DNA of 64,000 nucleotides, taken from NCBI GenBank assembly GCA_965276675.1, contig OZ255624.1, forward strand, positions 4,216,001 through 4,280,000, given 5' to 3'. Below are positions 17,107-25,819 of the stretch, piece after piece; the first letter of the stretch is position 1; each line of letters opens with the position of its first letter. The translations under genes were made by a program, and so were the position numbers. This stretch comes from G965276675 sp965276675 (lineage in GTDB: Bacteria > Acidobacteriota > Terriglobia > Terriglobales > Acidobacteriaceae). The notes beneath the pieces were generated by a model that saw only the letters and a list, made by a program, of their open reading frames with translations, did no database searches and was not told the DNA's origin.

Positions 17107-17928
17107 TTAATGCCGCCCAAAGCGGTAGTTCATTCCCGCGGTAAACCCGAGGTTGTGCTGCGTATCCCCACCAAACCTGGTGAGGTAATACGTCGGCGTA
17201 ATCCTCACCGCTAGGCCTGGCCCCAGGTTGTAATCCACTGACACGCCAGCAGCGGCGGAGAAGCTCCACTCGCTGGGGTAGAGCCCGAGCAGAGTTCCGG
17301 GAAAGCCCTCCGAGTCGCCCTGGAAGAGGGTGCGGCTCCCGCCGGCCAGCACCTGACCGCTCACGCCCCAGGTCTTGCCCTCGACGAACCGGTACTGCGG
17401 ACCAGCCATCACGGAATAGTTGCTGATGAAGGGCTTGAAAAAGGTGAAACCGTTGTTGCCCGGGTTGTTGCCGGTATACGCAGTGCCGTAGTAGCCGCGG
17501 AAGTCTCCGGTGATCCCCAGCTTCGGCCGGATGTACTCAGTAATGCCCGCATTCCAGCCATACTCTGTCACGTGCTGGAGGGAGTGGCCGGGACGCATCC
17601 GCAGGTATGCGTAGCCGAAGTAGACATCGAACTTGTGGCTATAGGTGTCTTGGATAACCGCCTGCACGCGCTGCTGCCGCCGTGCCTGCACGCGGCCCTG
17701 CGCCTCGCGCGCCAGGCGCACGCGCTCTTGCTCGTTCGGGTAGTTCGGAGTCTGAGAGGAGGAATTCGGGGGAGCCGCATCGGGCTGCTGCGGCTGGTCT
17801 GGCTGTGCCGCGGGAGCCTGCTGAGGAGCGGCGGGTGCATCCTGCGCGTGCAGTGTCAACGCTGCACCTAGGAACGAAAGTGTCAAAAGTGGGTACGCAA
17901 GGTACCCGAGAGAGTTGCTACGCTGCAT
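17107..17928 (-). CDS. Outer-membrane beta-barrel protein with Pro/Gln-rich N-terminal segment
   Basis: A 273-residue exported protein. The signal peptide ends near TLHAQ. It is followed by about 50 low-complexity residues (Ala, Pro, Gln), a short charged helix rich in Arg, and then about 170 residues of alternating aromatic/polar strands such as FDVYFGYAYLRM, which fit an 8- to 10-strand outer-membrane barrel. The chain ends in FTAGMNYRFGRH. ATG 17928 was chosen because GGAGG lies about 11 bases upstream and the signal peptide starts there; the frame extends to ATG 17961. It is divergent from the cytochrome c gene. The ligand or role is unknown. Confidence 0.75.
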   Translation of the reverse strand: MQRSNSLGYLAYPLLTLSFLGAALTLHAQDAPAAPQQAPAAQPDQPQQPDAAPPNSSSQTPNYPNEQERVRLAREAQGRVQARRQQRVQAVIQDTYSHKFDVYFGYAYLRMRPGHSLQHVTEYGWNAGITEYIRPKLGITGDFRGYYGTAYTGNNPGNNGFTFFKPFISNYSVMAGPQYRFVEGKTWGVSGQVLAGGSRTLFQGDSEGFPGTLLGLYPSEWSFSAAAGVSVDYNLGPGLAVRITPTYYLTRFGGDTQHNLGFTAGMNYRFGRH

Positions 17929-18174
17929 GAATCTTGATGCCTCCACTGCGACTTGACCCATTTCAGGGTGACTGTGCTCCGCGATAAGAGCTCCGGCACT
18001 TACCCTGACGTGTGTCTCACCCCAGGCAAAGTGTTGTGAAATCGCCTACTCTCTAGTATTAAAGCATTCGGGGCGTTCTTTCGGGCTTGCGGCGGCCGCA
18101 ACCCGTGCGTTTGCTGACCGTTTTCGTTTTGCCAATTCTGGTCTGTTTTGCAAATTCTGTTCGTGGGAGCACAC

Positions 18175-18696
18175 ATGAGGGGTTTTTTGCTGGGTCTGGT
18201 GCTGGGCTTGCTCGCTATTCCGGTTGCCATCTTGTTTTATTTTCGTTTCGGTGCCCCTCCGGTAGCGGTGGCGGACAAGCCCTTCCCTTTTGAGAATCGG
18301 ATCGTCGACGTTCCGCTCAACGCCCGCATCGACAAGGAGGCACCCAAGCACTCCCCGATCGAGGCCAGTGCCACCAACCTCGAACTCGGGGCGCAGGTCT
18401 ACACTGCCCAGTGCGCGGGCTGTCACGGCCTATATGGACAGAACTCTCCGTTCGGCAAGACCATGTTTCCCATGGCGCCGCAGCTGTGGGCGCCGCACGG
18501 CAATGGAGTGGTCGGCGTCAGCGATGATCCGGTGGGCGAGACTTACTGGAAGGTGGCCAACGGCATCCGCCTGAGCGGTATGCCGTCGTTCCGCAGCTCG
18601 CTAAGCGAGACGCAGATGTGGCAGGTCTCCGTGCTGTTGGCCAACGCGAACAAGCCACTGCCCGGCAATGTGCTGGACTCCCTAAAGCCCCACTAA
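18175..18696 (+). CDS. Membrane-anchored monoheme cytochrome c
   Basis: A 173-residue protein with an uncleaved N-terminal hydrophobic helix (about residues 2-24) followed by a periplasmic domain. It contains one heme attachment site CAGCH near residue 80 and a distal methionine candidate in GIRLSGMPSF, the usual order for a class I cytochrome c. It would carry electrons in the periplasm. The ATG at 18175 has GGGAG five to six bases upstream. The frame could start at 18148 but has no ribosome site there. It converges on the DUF481 gene with 45 bases between them. Confidence 0.87.
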   Translation: MRGFLLGLVLGLLAIPVAILFYFRFGAPPVAVADKPFPFENRIVDVPLNARIDKEAPKHSPIEASATNLELGAQVYTAQCAGCHGLYGQNSPFGKTMFPMAPQLWAPHGNGVVGVSDDPVGETYWKVANGIRLSGMPSFRSSLSETQMWQVSVLLANANKPLPGNVLDSLKPH

Positions 18697-18741
18697 AGTT
18701 CAGGACCGGCGGCATCACTCGCGTCCGGGAACAGAGCCTCC

Positions 18742-19980
18742 CTATTTAAGCGCGTACGTCAGCCCGGCTGTGAACAGAAAACTATTCTTCTTGAAGCCCA
18801 ATGGCGGATCGTTTAAGAAGTTGTCCTGGCTGCCGAGCGTGAAGCTGAGCCGCTTATAGACCGGAAAGACCAGATTCGCGGTACCCAGAGCCGAATAAGC
18901 ACTAGGCACATTGAACGCGGGTGAGATGGTTCCTGTTTCATTGAACAGGAGTCCAAGCGGCAGCTTGCGCGAGTAGATCTCAGTGAAGTTTGCGCCAATG
19001 AGGTTGACGGTCGGCGTTCCGTTTGGGCTGTTTTCACCGTTGTAGAACTGCTGCTGCTGGTAGTGGAGGTCCGCCTTCAGATCCAGCTCCTGTTTTGGCT
19101 GCTTGAAGACAGTGAAGCCAAAGCCGCCGCCGTAGGTCTGCTGCAGTCGCAGGCCGGAACCGATGTTGTGATCGGCACTGGCATCGACGAGGTAATAAAG
19201 ACGCGGCGTAATGTATTCATCGCGTTCCAGATCGCCGTGCAGGATATTCGTCTTGGCGCTGGAGGCGGTTTGAATCACCCGGCCGCCGACTTGGATCAGC
19301 GGTTGCGTGACCAACCCATACGCTGCCGCTAAGTTGAGAGAGGTCTTGTTGCGCGGGTTGAGCCAATCGACAGTAGGGATGGCGCGCACGAAGTTGACTG
19401 CCCCGGTCAGAGTCTCGCTTCTCTGGGTCGATTCCACGAGGGTTGCCCCAAGCGTCACCGCGCCATTCCATCCATAAGTGAAGGGTGGATTGCGGACGAC
19501 CTCAGTCTGAAAGGTTTTCTCGTCGATGACGTACTGCGCCTGCGCCACTGGGATCGGCGCAGGCGCAGCTCCTGAGAGGGCAGAGGAAGAGACAGAAAGC
19601 TGTCCATCGGCAACGGCCAGCGCACCTTGCGCTATGCTGGGATTCGGCTTTCCGGCTAGTACCTTCTGGTCCTGGCGGACGACGGCGAACTGATTGCCCG
19701 AGCGCAGCGTTTTGATCTTGTCCCAGCTCACATTGATGTCGCCAGCGATGTCGCTATGGAAGGTGACCGTGCCGGATTTCTCGCGCAGCAGCTTACCGGA
19801 GAGCTGATCGCCATTCGTAAAGACGATGACATCGGGCGCGGACGCCGCACTCTGCGGGGGCGCGGCTGCGTCCGCACTCTGACCGTACAAACCACTAGGG
19901 CCAGAGACAATTGCAAGTGCGGAACAGAGCAGTAAACAGCGGCCAAACCGGCGCGCAGGAGCAAAGGTTAGTCGGAGCAT
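18742..19980 (-). CDS. DUF481 outer-membrane protein (YdiY-like)
   Basis: A 412-residue exported protein with a signal peptide (about residues 1-34), then a beta-rich region with DVIVFTNGDQLSGKLL and FHSDIAGDINVSWDKIKTL, which is a pattern often found before DUF481 barrels, and a C-terminal barrel of about 220 residues. The C-terminal strand ends FTAGLTYALK. The frame runs on upstream to 20217, but ATG 19980 starts the signal peptide and has GGGAG some 14 bases upstream. Family proteins are induced by salt in some bacteria, but the role here is unknown. It is divergent from the MqnC-like gene. Confidence 0.8.
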   Translation of the reverse strand: MLRLTFAPARRFGRCLLLCSALAIVSGPSGLYGQSADAAAPPQSAASAPDVIVFTNGDQLSGKLLREKSGTVTFHSDIAGDINVSWDKIKTLRSGNQFAVVRQDQKVLAGKPNPSIAQGALAVADGQLSVSSSALSGAAPAPIPVAQAQYVIDEKTFQTEVVRNPPFTYGWNGAVTLGATLVESTQRSETLTGAVNFVRAIPTVDWLNPRNKTSLNLAAAYGLVTQPLIQVGGRVIQTASSAKTNILHGDLERDEYITPRLYYLVDASADHNIGSGLRLQQTYGGGFGFTVFKQPKQELDLKADLHYQQQQFYNGENSPNGTPTVNLIGANFTEIYSRKLPLGLLFNETGTISPAFNVPSAYSALGTANLVFPVYKRLSFTLGSQDNFLNDPPLGFKKNSFLFTAGLTYALK

Positions 19981-20104
19981 AGTGAGCGTGGAACTCCCTT
20001 CTGGAGATTGGGGGGAAGCGTACATAAGGCGCATCTGTTTCTGTCGCTCGTCCAGTTGGGGTAAACGGGGCGCTGCGCCTTGCTTAGGAAGGTAACATGG
20101 AGGA

Positions 20105-21055
20105 ATGGTTCTCACGATAAAGGCTGCGGCCGACTCCCTTGCGAGCACCGATCTTATCGGCTTAGGGATGGAGGCAGACGCAGCAAGACGCCGTATGCAC
20201 CCGGAGTCTGTCGTCACCTACACACTCGATCTCTCTCAGCCCAGCGTAGCGAACGGCAATGCAACGAAGGGCGGCACTGATGTGCTGTTGGCAGAGCTTC
20301 TACCGCACACTGGCACGGCATCACTCCCAGAGCTGGAAGCAACTCTCCGCTCGCTCGCGGAACGCGGCTCACGCGTAGCGGTACACGGGCTCTCCGCCGA
20401 GACGGCACTCTCGCTTGCTGCGGAGGTCAGAGTTCCCATCCGCGAGGTGCTCGAGCGCCTGCAGGCAGTGGGCCTACGGTCGCTCAACGCTGATGGGGCT
20501 CTGCTGCTAAACGACGGCCTCCGGCAAAGGGCTTTCTCCAAAGAGAGCAAGCCAGGAACGAGCACGGCCGCGGACTGGCTTAGCGTACATCGCATCGCTC
20601 ATCTGCTTGGTTTGCGTACTTTGGCCGCGATGGTCATCGGCGCTGGGGAGCAGGAGGCCGATCGCATCGCGCACCTTACCGCTTTACGCGACTTGCAAAG
20701 CGAGACCGGCGGTTTTGTCGCTTTTGCTCTTTCTGTACACCACTCTCCGGATGCTGCGCAGCGCCGCGAAGAAGAGGCGACGGCAGTCGACTACCTGAAA
20801 ACACTTGCAGTGGCCCGCATGTTTTTGGAGGAGATTCCACATATCAGCGCAGATTGGCTTGCGCAGGGCCCTAAGATCCTGGAGCTTGCACTACGTTTCG
20901 GAGCAGACGATGCAGGAACGATTCCGTCAGCTCAGATCAACACTCGGGAGCCCAGTCATCACGGCGGCGAATCGGAGTTGCGCCGCATCATCCGCGATGC
21001 GGGCTTCCGCCCCGTCGCGCGCGACTTCCTCTTCAGCAATAGCAGGTTACACTGA
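20105..21055 (+). CDS. MqnC/CofH-like protein without the radical-SAM cysteines
   Basis: A 316-residue protein that follows the plan of dehypoxanthine futalosine cyclase (MqnC), a radical-SAM enzyme of the futalosine menaquinone pathway. Seen along the chain are ADAARRRMHPESVVTY, the hydrophobic strand before the inner helices, WLSVHRIAHLLGLRT, LQSETGGFVAF, ATAVDYLKTLAVARMFLEEIP, LALRFGADDAGT and IIRDAGFRP, all in MqnC order. The CX3CX2C cluster that should follow VVTY is missing, and the protein contains no cysteine at all. It therefore cannot bind the 4Fe-4S cluster and is probably not a radical-SAM enzyme. The ATG abuts GGAGGA with almost no spacer, so the start is uncertain. The GT2 gene follows 95 bases later. 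Confidence 0.8.
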   Translation: MVLTIKAAADSLASTDLIGLGMEADAARRRMHPESVVTYTLDLSQPSVANGNATKGGTDVLLAELLPHTGTASLPELEATLRSLAERGSRVAVHGLSAETALSLAAEVRVPIREVLERLQAVGLRSLNADGALLLNDGLRQRAFSKESKPGTSTAADWLSVHRIAHLLGLRTLAAMVIGAGEQEADRIAHLTALRDLQSETGGFVAFALSVHHSPDAAQRREEEATAVDYLKTLAVARMFLEEIPHISADWLAQGPKILELALRFGADDAGTIPSAQINTREPSHHGGESELRRIIRDAGFRPVARDFLFSNSRLH

Positions 21056-21150
21056 TCACCTGCGTGGCTCACGTACAATCGATTTGAGAACACCTTAATG
21101 CGGAGAAAACAGCTGCTCGCTCGTACCCCTACTCTGGAGCTCGCGTTTTG

Positions 21151-22794
21151 ATGTTACTCACGCCGGCTTCTCTGGTGCGTGAGGCCGCTCTCCTTCTCTT
21201 CTCACAGCGGGGGTTTGGGCACTACTTCCGCACTCACTATGCCGACCGCACCTTCGAACATCTCTATCAGTGGAATGGGTTCGACACCGCACTGCTGATT
21301 CCCTACTTCGTCGTGCTGATCATTCTTGCCTTCTACGGCATCCATCGCTATCAGCTCGTCTATCTCTACTACAAATACAAGCGGAATGCGGTCAGGGATT
21401 CCGCATCGCACTTTGCCGAGCTACCGTACACCACGGTTCAGTTGCCCATCTTCAACGAGCAATTTGTCATCGACCGGCTGATCGATGCTTGCTGCAAGCT
21501 GGAGTACCCGAGGGACAAGTTGGAGATCCAGGTACTCGATGATTCCACCGATGAGACACAAGAGGTTGCGGCGCGGATCGTCGACCGGTATCGCGCACTC
21601 GGACACAACATCGTCCATCTGCACCGCACCAACCGCCATGGCTACAAGGCAGGCGCACTCGGTGACGGCTTGAAACAGGCGAAAGGCGAGTTTGTCGCCA
21701 TCTTCGATGCGGACTTCGTCCCACCGCCCGAGTGGCTGATGCAAGTGATCCACCACTTCGCGGAGCCCACGGTCGGCATGGTGCAGACACGCTGGACCCA
21801 TCTGAACCGCGACTACAGCTTCCTGACGGAGGTTGAGGCCATTCAACTCGACGGCCACTTCGTGCTCGAGCACGGTGGACGCTCCCGGGCAGGCGTCTTT
21901 TTCAATTTCAATGGAACGGCCGGCATGTGGCGCCGTGCCGCCATTGAGGGAGCAGGCGGATGGCAGCACGACACACTTACGGAAGATACCGACCTGAGTT
22001 ATCGCGCCCAGCTCGCCGGTTGGCAATTCCGCTATCTGCAGCACGTAGAGTGTCCCGCCGAACTACCGATCGAGATGACTGCCTTCAAAACTCAGCAGGC
22101 GCGCTGGGCCAAGGGACTCATCCAGACCTCAATCAAAATATTGCCACGCGTCTTCAAAAGCGATGTGCCGTTCCGTATCAAGCTAGAAGCCGTCTACCAC
22201 TTGACCGCGAACCTGAGCTATCCGCTCATGGTCGTGCTCTCCATCCTGCTAATGCCTGCCATGATCATCCGCTTCTACCAGGGATGGTTCCAGATGCTGC
22301 TTATCGACGTCCCGCTTTTTCTTGCCTCGAGCTGCTCTGTTTCGTCGTTCTATTTGGTCTCACAAAAAGAGCTCTTTCCACAAACCTGGCGCAAGAAGTT
22401 GATCTACATCCCGTTTCTTATGTCTTTGGGCATCGGCCTCACGATTACAAATACCCGCGCAGTCATGGAAGCCCTCTTGGGAATCAAGAGCTCGTTTAAA
22501 CGGACACCAAAGTATCGTGTAGAAAAGAAGGGCGAAAAATCGCATGCGGCCAAGTATCGCAAGCGGCTTGGCATCGTTCCCTGGATCGAGCTGCTCATTG
22601 GCTGCTATTTCGCGACCACGATCTGGTACGCCATCGTCAACGAAAACTACTTCACAGTCCCCTTTTTGCTCCTTTTTGTTGCTGGCTATTGGTACACCGG
22701 TCTTCTTTCCCTGCTTCAGGGCCGCTTTGAACGTTGGTCTTCGGGCACCAACCTGGACGAGTCTTCCCCTAAGCCTTTCCCCGTCGGCGTGTAA
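21151..22794 (+). CDS. Processive family 2 glycosyltransferase (cellulose-synthase-like)
   Basis: A 547-residue membrane protein with two N-terminal hydrophobic segments, a GT2 domain, and three to four hydrophobic segments in the C-terminal 200 residues. The processive-synthase residues are visible: DDSTDET, FDADFVPP, the TEDTDLSYR block and QQARW (the QxxRW motif). It transfers sugars from a nucleotide donor to a growing chain, probably a mannan- or glucan-like polysaccharide. No BcsB or c-di-GMP-binding PilZ domain is apparent. ATG 21151 was preferred to TTG 21148 because GGAG is about 11 bases upstream. It follows the MqnC-like gene, but no functional link is known. Confidence 0.85.
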   Translation: MLLTPASLVREAALLLFSQRGFGHYFRTHYADRTFEHLYQWNGFDTALLIPYFVVLIILAFYGIHRYQLVYLYYKYKRNAVRDSASHFAELPYTTVQLPIFNEQFVIDRLIDACCKLEYPRDKLEIQVLDDSTDETQEVAARIVDRYRALGHNIVHLHRTNRHGYKAGALGDGLKQAKGEFVAIFDADFVPPPEWLMQVIHHFAEPTVGMVQTRWTHLNRDYSFLTEVEAIQLDGHFVLEHGGRSRAGVFFNFNGTAGMWRRAAIEGAGGWQHDTLTEDTDLSYRAQLAGWQFRYLQHVECPAELPIEMTAFKTQQARWAKGLIQTSIKILPRVFKSDVPFRIKLEAVYHLTANLSYPLMVVLSILLMPAMIIRFYQGWFQMLLIDVPLFLASSCSVSSFYLVSQKELFPQTWRKKLIYIPFLMSLGIGLTITNTRAVMEALLGIKSSFKRTPKYRVEKKGEKSHAAKYRKRLGIVPWIELLIGCYFATTIWYAIVNENYFTVPFLLLFVAGYWYTGLLSLLQGRFERWSSGTNLDESSPKPFPVGV

Positions 22795-22974
22795 TGCGCA
22801 GCCATCCATGCCGCGTAGTCTCCTCAGAACTGAAAATCATTTTGATACAACACACGACGCGGGCATAACATCTGACGCGAGTGAGTTGATACATCTGCCA
22901 CCGGCCGCCTGATACCTAGTCCGCCCGGAGCTGGATAGATCCGCACATCTTTGTCTGAAAGTGGGGGAATGGGA

Positions 22975-23232
22975 ATGTTTATTATTTGGTGGATTATCGT
23001 AGGTTTAATTGCTGGCTTCGTCACCGGCAAGATCATGAAGGGTAGTGGCTTCGGTGTCATCGGTGACATCATCGTCGGCATTATCGGCGCCATCATCGGC
23101 GGATTCATCATGCGTGCTCTGGGCGGCAGTGGGCAGGGTGGTTTGATCTACACCATTCTGGTTGCGATTCTCGGCGCCGTAATTCTTACCTTCATCATCC
23201 GTCTTATTACCGGCAGACGCGCTACTGTCTAA
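22975..23232 (+). CDS. GlsB/YeaQ/YmgE family stress membrane protein
   Basis: An 85-residue protein made of three hydrophobic segments with Gly-rich turns. It has the family pattern WWIIVGLIAGFVTGKIM, followed by IGDIIVGIIGAIIGG and a final VAILGAVILTFIIRLI helix. Members are transglycosylase-associated or general stress membrane proteins with an unclear role. ATG 22975 is favoured because GGGGGA lies six bases upstream; ATG 22969 and TTG 22951 are also in frame. A strong terminator follows. Confidence 0.88.
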   Translation: MFIIWWIIVGLIAGFVTGKIMKGSGFGVIGDIIVGIIGAIIGGFIMRALGGSGQGGLIYTILVAILGAVILTFIIRLITGRRATV

Positions 23233-23269
23233 TCCGGTTCGCTCCAACTAGACCACCTTGTTGCGAAAG

Positions 23270-23295
23270 ACGCATCCCCGCGGGGGTGCGTTTTT
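23270..23295 (+). terminator. Intrinsic terminator after the GlsB/YeaQ gene
   Basis: A GC-rich inverted repeat (ACGCATCCCC with GGGGGTGCGT) with a T-run at 23291-23295 directly downstream. It lies 38 bases after the small membrane-protein stop. Confidence 0.85.
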
Positions 23296-23337
23296 CTTTG
23301 GCCGGAGAGCAAGACTCCCCGCTTACACTGGGAAGCC

Positions 23338-24756
23338 ATGAAGCATTTGTATATTCTCCTCCTGCTTTCTTGGGCATCCTTGCAATCTTCTGCATTCGCA
23401 CTGGAACGCCAGCCAGATGCGGCCTACGCAGCGCGCCGGCAAGCCCTGGCCCAACACCTCGACGGCGGCCTCGCCATTCTCTTCGCCGGACAGGAGCCGC
23501 TGTTGGACTTCATGCCCTTCCGTCAGGACGCTGACTTCTACTACCTTACGGGATGGAACGAACCCGGTGCCGCGCTGATGGTCGTCGCTCCCACCCCGGC
23601 CTCCGCTAACCACGCGGCCACGCCTTATCGCGAAATTCTCTTTCTGCCCACACGCAACTTGCGCATAGAGCGCTACACCGGCGCCAAGCTGGATGCGAGT
23701 GCTCCGGATGCCGCGAAGCAAACCGGCGTGGCCGAGGTGAAGCCCATGGGCGATCTGGCGGTCATGCTCAACGGGATCTCCACCTCCAATCCGGTCACAG
23801 GCCGCTTCTGGGGACAGCGCAAGTTCTGGATCCAGGAGGACGTTCAGCAAGCTCGGCAGTTGCTTCAATGGACCTCCACAACCCTCGGCATCGATCGCGC
23901 GCCCGAGCAGGGCGATGTGCGCAGCGCAACGGAGACGCTTCGCTCGGAGAAAGACGCTGGCGAACTCACGCTGCTACGCAAGGCCAGCGACGCCTCCATC
24001 GTGGCGCAGCGGGCAGCAATCGAAGCAGTCCGGCCGGGGGTGAATGAGCATGGCATCGCCGGTCTGCTGGTGGGCACGGCGATGGCGCAGGGCTGTGAAC
24101 GCGCCTCGTACGCGCCGATTGTGGGCAGCGGAAAGAACTCCACCGTGCTGCACTACTCCGATGACAATCAGATGATGCAGAGCGGCGATGTTGTCGTGAT
24201 GGACGCGGCCGGCGAATACTCGATGTATGCCTCGGACATCACGCGTACCGTCCCGGTGAATGGTCATTTCACGGACCGACAGCGGGAGGTCTACAACATC
24301 GTTCTCGGTGCGCAGCGGGCGGCGGTGGCGGCCTTTGTTGCGGGTAAATCGCGCATCAACGACCCGTCTCATAAATACGCGGATTCACTCGATGGAGTCG
24401 CCTATAACTACATGAACAGTCATGGCAAAGACCTGCATGGCCAGCCGCTCGGGCAATACTTCATTCATGGCCTTGGCCACTCCGTCGGCATCGATGTGCA
24501 CGACCCGTTTAACTACGCCAGGCCGCTGGAGATCGGCGCTGTCTTCACCATCGAGCCCGGAATCTATATCCCGGAGGAAAATCTAGGCGTGCGGATCGAG
24601 GATGTCTTCTATGTGGGCAGCGACGGCAAGCTGGTCGACCTGATCGCCGCTCTTCCGCACACAGCGGAAGAGGTCGAATCGCTGATGAAGCATCACGTGG
24701 ACGTGGCAGGGGAGCTACGCCGCCAAGCAGAACAACCCGCGCTTGCCCCGCATTAA
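23338..24756 (+). CDS. Secreted Xaa-Pro aminopeptidase (M24B)
   Basis: A 472-residue metallopeptidase that removes an N-terminal residue preceding proline. A signal peptide (about residues 1-21, ending SAFA) places it in the periplasm or outside. The aminopeptidase P N-terminal domain follows (FRQDADFYYLTGW), then the pita-bread catalytic domain. All metal ligands are visible in order: the Asp in VVVMDAAGEY, the Asp in YASDITRT, the His in HGLGHSVGIDVHD, the Glu in FTIEPGIYI and the Glu in VRIEDV. It ends before a bidirectional hairpin shared with the convergent beta-barrel gene. Confidence 0.92.
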   Translation: MKHLYILLLLSWASLQSSAFALERQPDAAYAARRQALAQHLDGGLAILFAGQEPLLDFMPFRQDADFYYLTGWNEPGAALMVVAPTPASANHAATPYREILFLPTRNLRIERYTGAKLDASAPDAAKQTGVAEVKPMGDLAVMLNGISTSNPVTGRFWGQRKFWIQEDVQQARQLLQWTSTTLGIDRAPEQGDVRSATETLRSEKDAGELTLLRKASDASIVAQRAAIEAVRPGVNEHGIAGLLVGTAMAQGCERASYAPIVGSGKNSTVLHYSDDNQMMQSGDVVVMDAAGEYSMYASDITRTVPVNGHFTDRQREVYNIVLGAQRAAVAAFVAGKSRINDPSHKYADSLDGVAYNYMNSHGKDLHGQPLGQYFIHGLGHSVGIDVHDPFNYARPLEIGAVFTIEPGIYIPEENLGVRIEDVFYVGSDGKLVDLIAALPHTAEEVESLMKHHVDVAGELRRQAEQPALAPH

Positions 24757-24770
24757 GCGATCTAAAAAGC

Positions 24771-24812
24771 CACAGTGAAAATGGCTCCCGCATGAGGAGC
24801 CATCTCACTGTG
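24771..24812. terminator. Bidirectional terminator between convergent genes
   Basis: A long hairpin with two stem blocks: CACAGTGA with TCACTGTG, and ATGGCTCC with GGAGCCAT, loop CGCATGA. On the minus strand it is followed by GCTTTTTAGA, a good T-tract, so it terminates the barrel gene; it also lies just after the peptidase stop. Confidence 0.85.
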
Positions 24813-24821
24813 ACTCTGAAG

Positions 24822-25646
24822 CTACCAGCGATAGCCTAAAGTTACCGGAATCAGCTTCGTCGAGCCAGGAGCGAATGTCGTATTGGACGAAGTGGATGAG
24901 GGCGTGTTTACCCACTCGTAGCGCGCTTCGGCAAAGATCCGGCCACTGCTGGTGGAATTGGGTCTGAAGGTGAAGCCACCGCCTATATTTAGACCACCCT
25001 GATTGCTCGAGTAGTGACTGATGGTCTGATTTCCATATTGCGGGACGTAGCCATAGTAGTAATCATAGTAGTAGCCTAAAAAAATCGGCTGCGTAAAGGA
25101 GGTAAGACGGCGATAAAAGCCGCCACCGCCGGTTACATAGCCGCCAAATTTTGCTTTCGGCCGGATATTGTAGATGGGATCCAGGGTGAGAGACCAGACA
25201 TGCGCATTGCCATTGAGCGAACTCACTCCAGAGCTGGCTTGCACTGCAGCAAGAAGCGAATCCTGAATGCCCAGCCGGTCAAAGTGGTATTCAGCCATCA
25301 GTCCAAGGTGCCGGTTTAAGTTATAGCCAGCGCCGACGGTAAAGTTATACCCCAGCTTCAGCTCACGTCCGGTATTTCCCGCAATTGGCGTAAATCCCCC
25401 GCCGGCCTCAATGGCTAGATGGTGAAAATCGGACTCTCCATATTTGGGATACTGGCGATAGCCGCCGTTCCCGTAGCCGCCACCAGAGCTACCTGGGTAC
25501 TGGTTCTGGGTCTGCGAGCGAAGCTCAATCGGCTTCGAGAAATCTGCACTTGAACTTACCTGGGCAGAAGCGAAAGGAACAGCAAGTACCGCCGCCAGCG
25601 CTGATGCAGCGACGCCGCACAAGGGCAAAAAAGATCGACCTGTCAT
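24822..25646 (-). CDS. OmpA-like outer-membrane beta-barrel protein
   Basis: A 274-residue exported protein. The signal peptide ends near PFASAQ, followed by a Gly/Tyr-rich stretch (SGGGYGNGGYRQYP) and then a barrel of about eight strands with LKLGYNFTVGAGYNLNRHLGL, IFAEARYEW and the C-terminal PVTLGYRW, ending in the aromatic residue favoured by the BAM machinery. It is a member of the small outer-membrane barrel superfamily typical of Acidobacteriota. The ATG at 25646 starts a classical signal peptide. Its role is unknown. It shares a bidirectional terminator with the peptidase gene. Confidence 0.8.
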   Translation of the reverse strand: MTGRSFLPLCGVAASALAAVLAVPFASAQVSSSADFSKPIELRSQTQNQYPGSSGGGYGNGGYRQYPKYGESDFHHLAIEAGGGFTPIAGNTGRELKLGYNFTVGAGYNLNRHLGLMAEYHFDRLGIQDSLLAAVQASSGVSSLNGNAHVWSLTLDPIYNIRPKAKFGGYVTGGGGFYRRLTSFTQPIFLGYYYDYYYGYVPQYGNQTISHYSSNQGGLNIGGGFTFRPNSTSSGRIFAEARYEWVNTPSSTSSNTTFAPGSTKLIPVTLGYRW

Positions 25647-25763
25647 GTAAACTCCAGAGACAAAGAATTACGCGCGAAAGACACTTCCAAAGACACTTCC
25701 ATAGTGAATGGACACTAAAAGGGATGCGAGGGTTTCGCTGGAGGGATGCATTTCCTTCCAGGA

Positions 25764-25800
25764 AAGCGAAAGAGCCGTCTTAGAGCCGGCTCTTTCGCTT
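25764..25800 (-). terminator. Stem-loop after the RNase E/G gene
   Basis: A 14-bp perfect stem (25764-25777 with 25787-25800) and 9-base loop. It lies 20 bases downstream of the RNase E/G stop on the minus strand. The following T-tract is short, so termination efficiency is uncertain. Confidence 0.7.
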
Positions 25801-25819
25801 CGGTAATGGGGTCGACACT

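Noticed and set aside
22795..22974. Possible promoter TTGATA...TGATAC before the GlsB gene
   Set aside because: Boxes are weak and the 18-base spacing is only fair; not strong enough to list as a feature.
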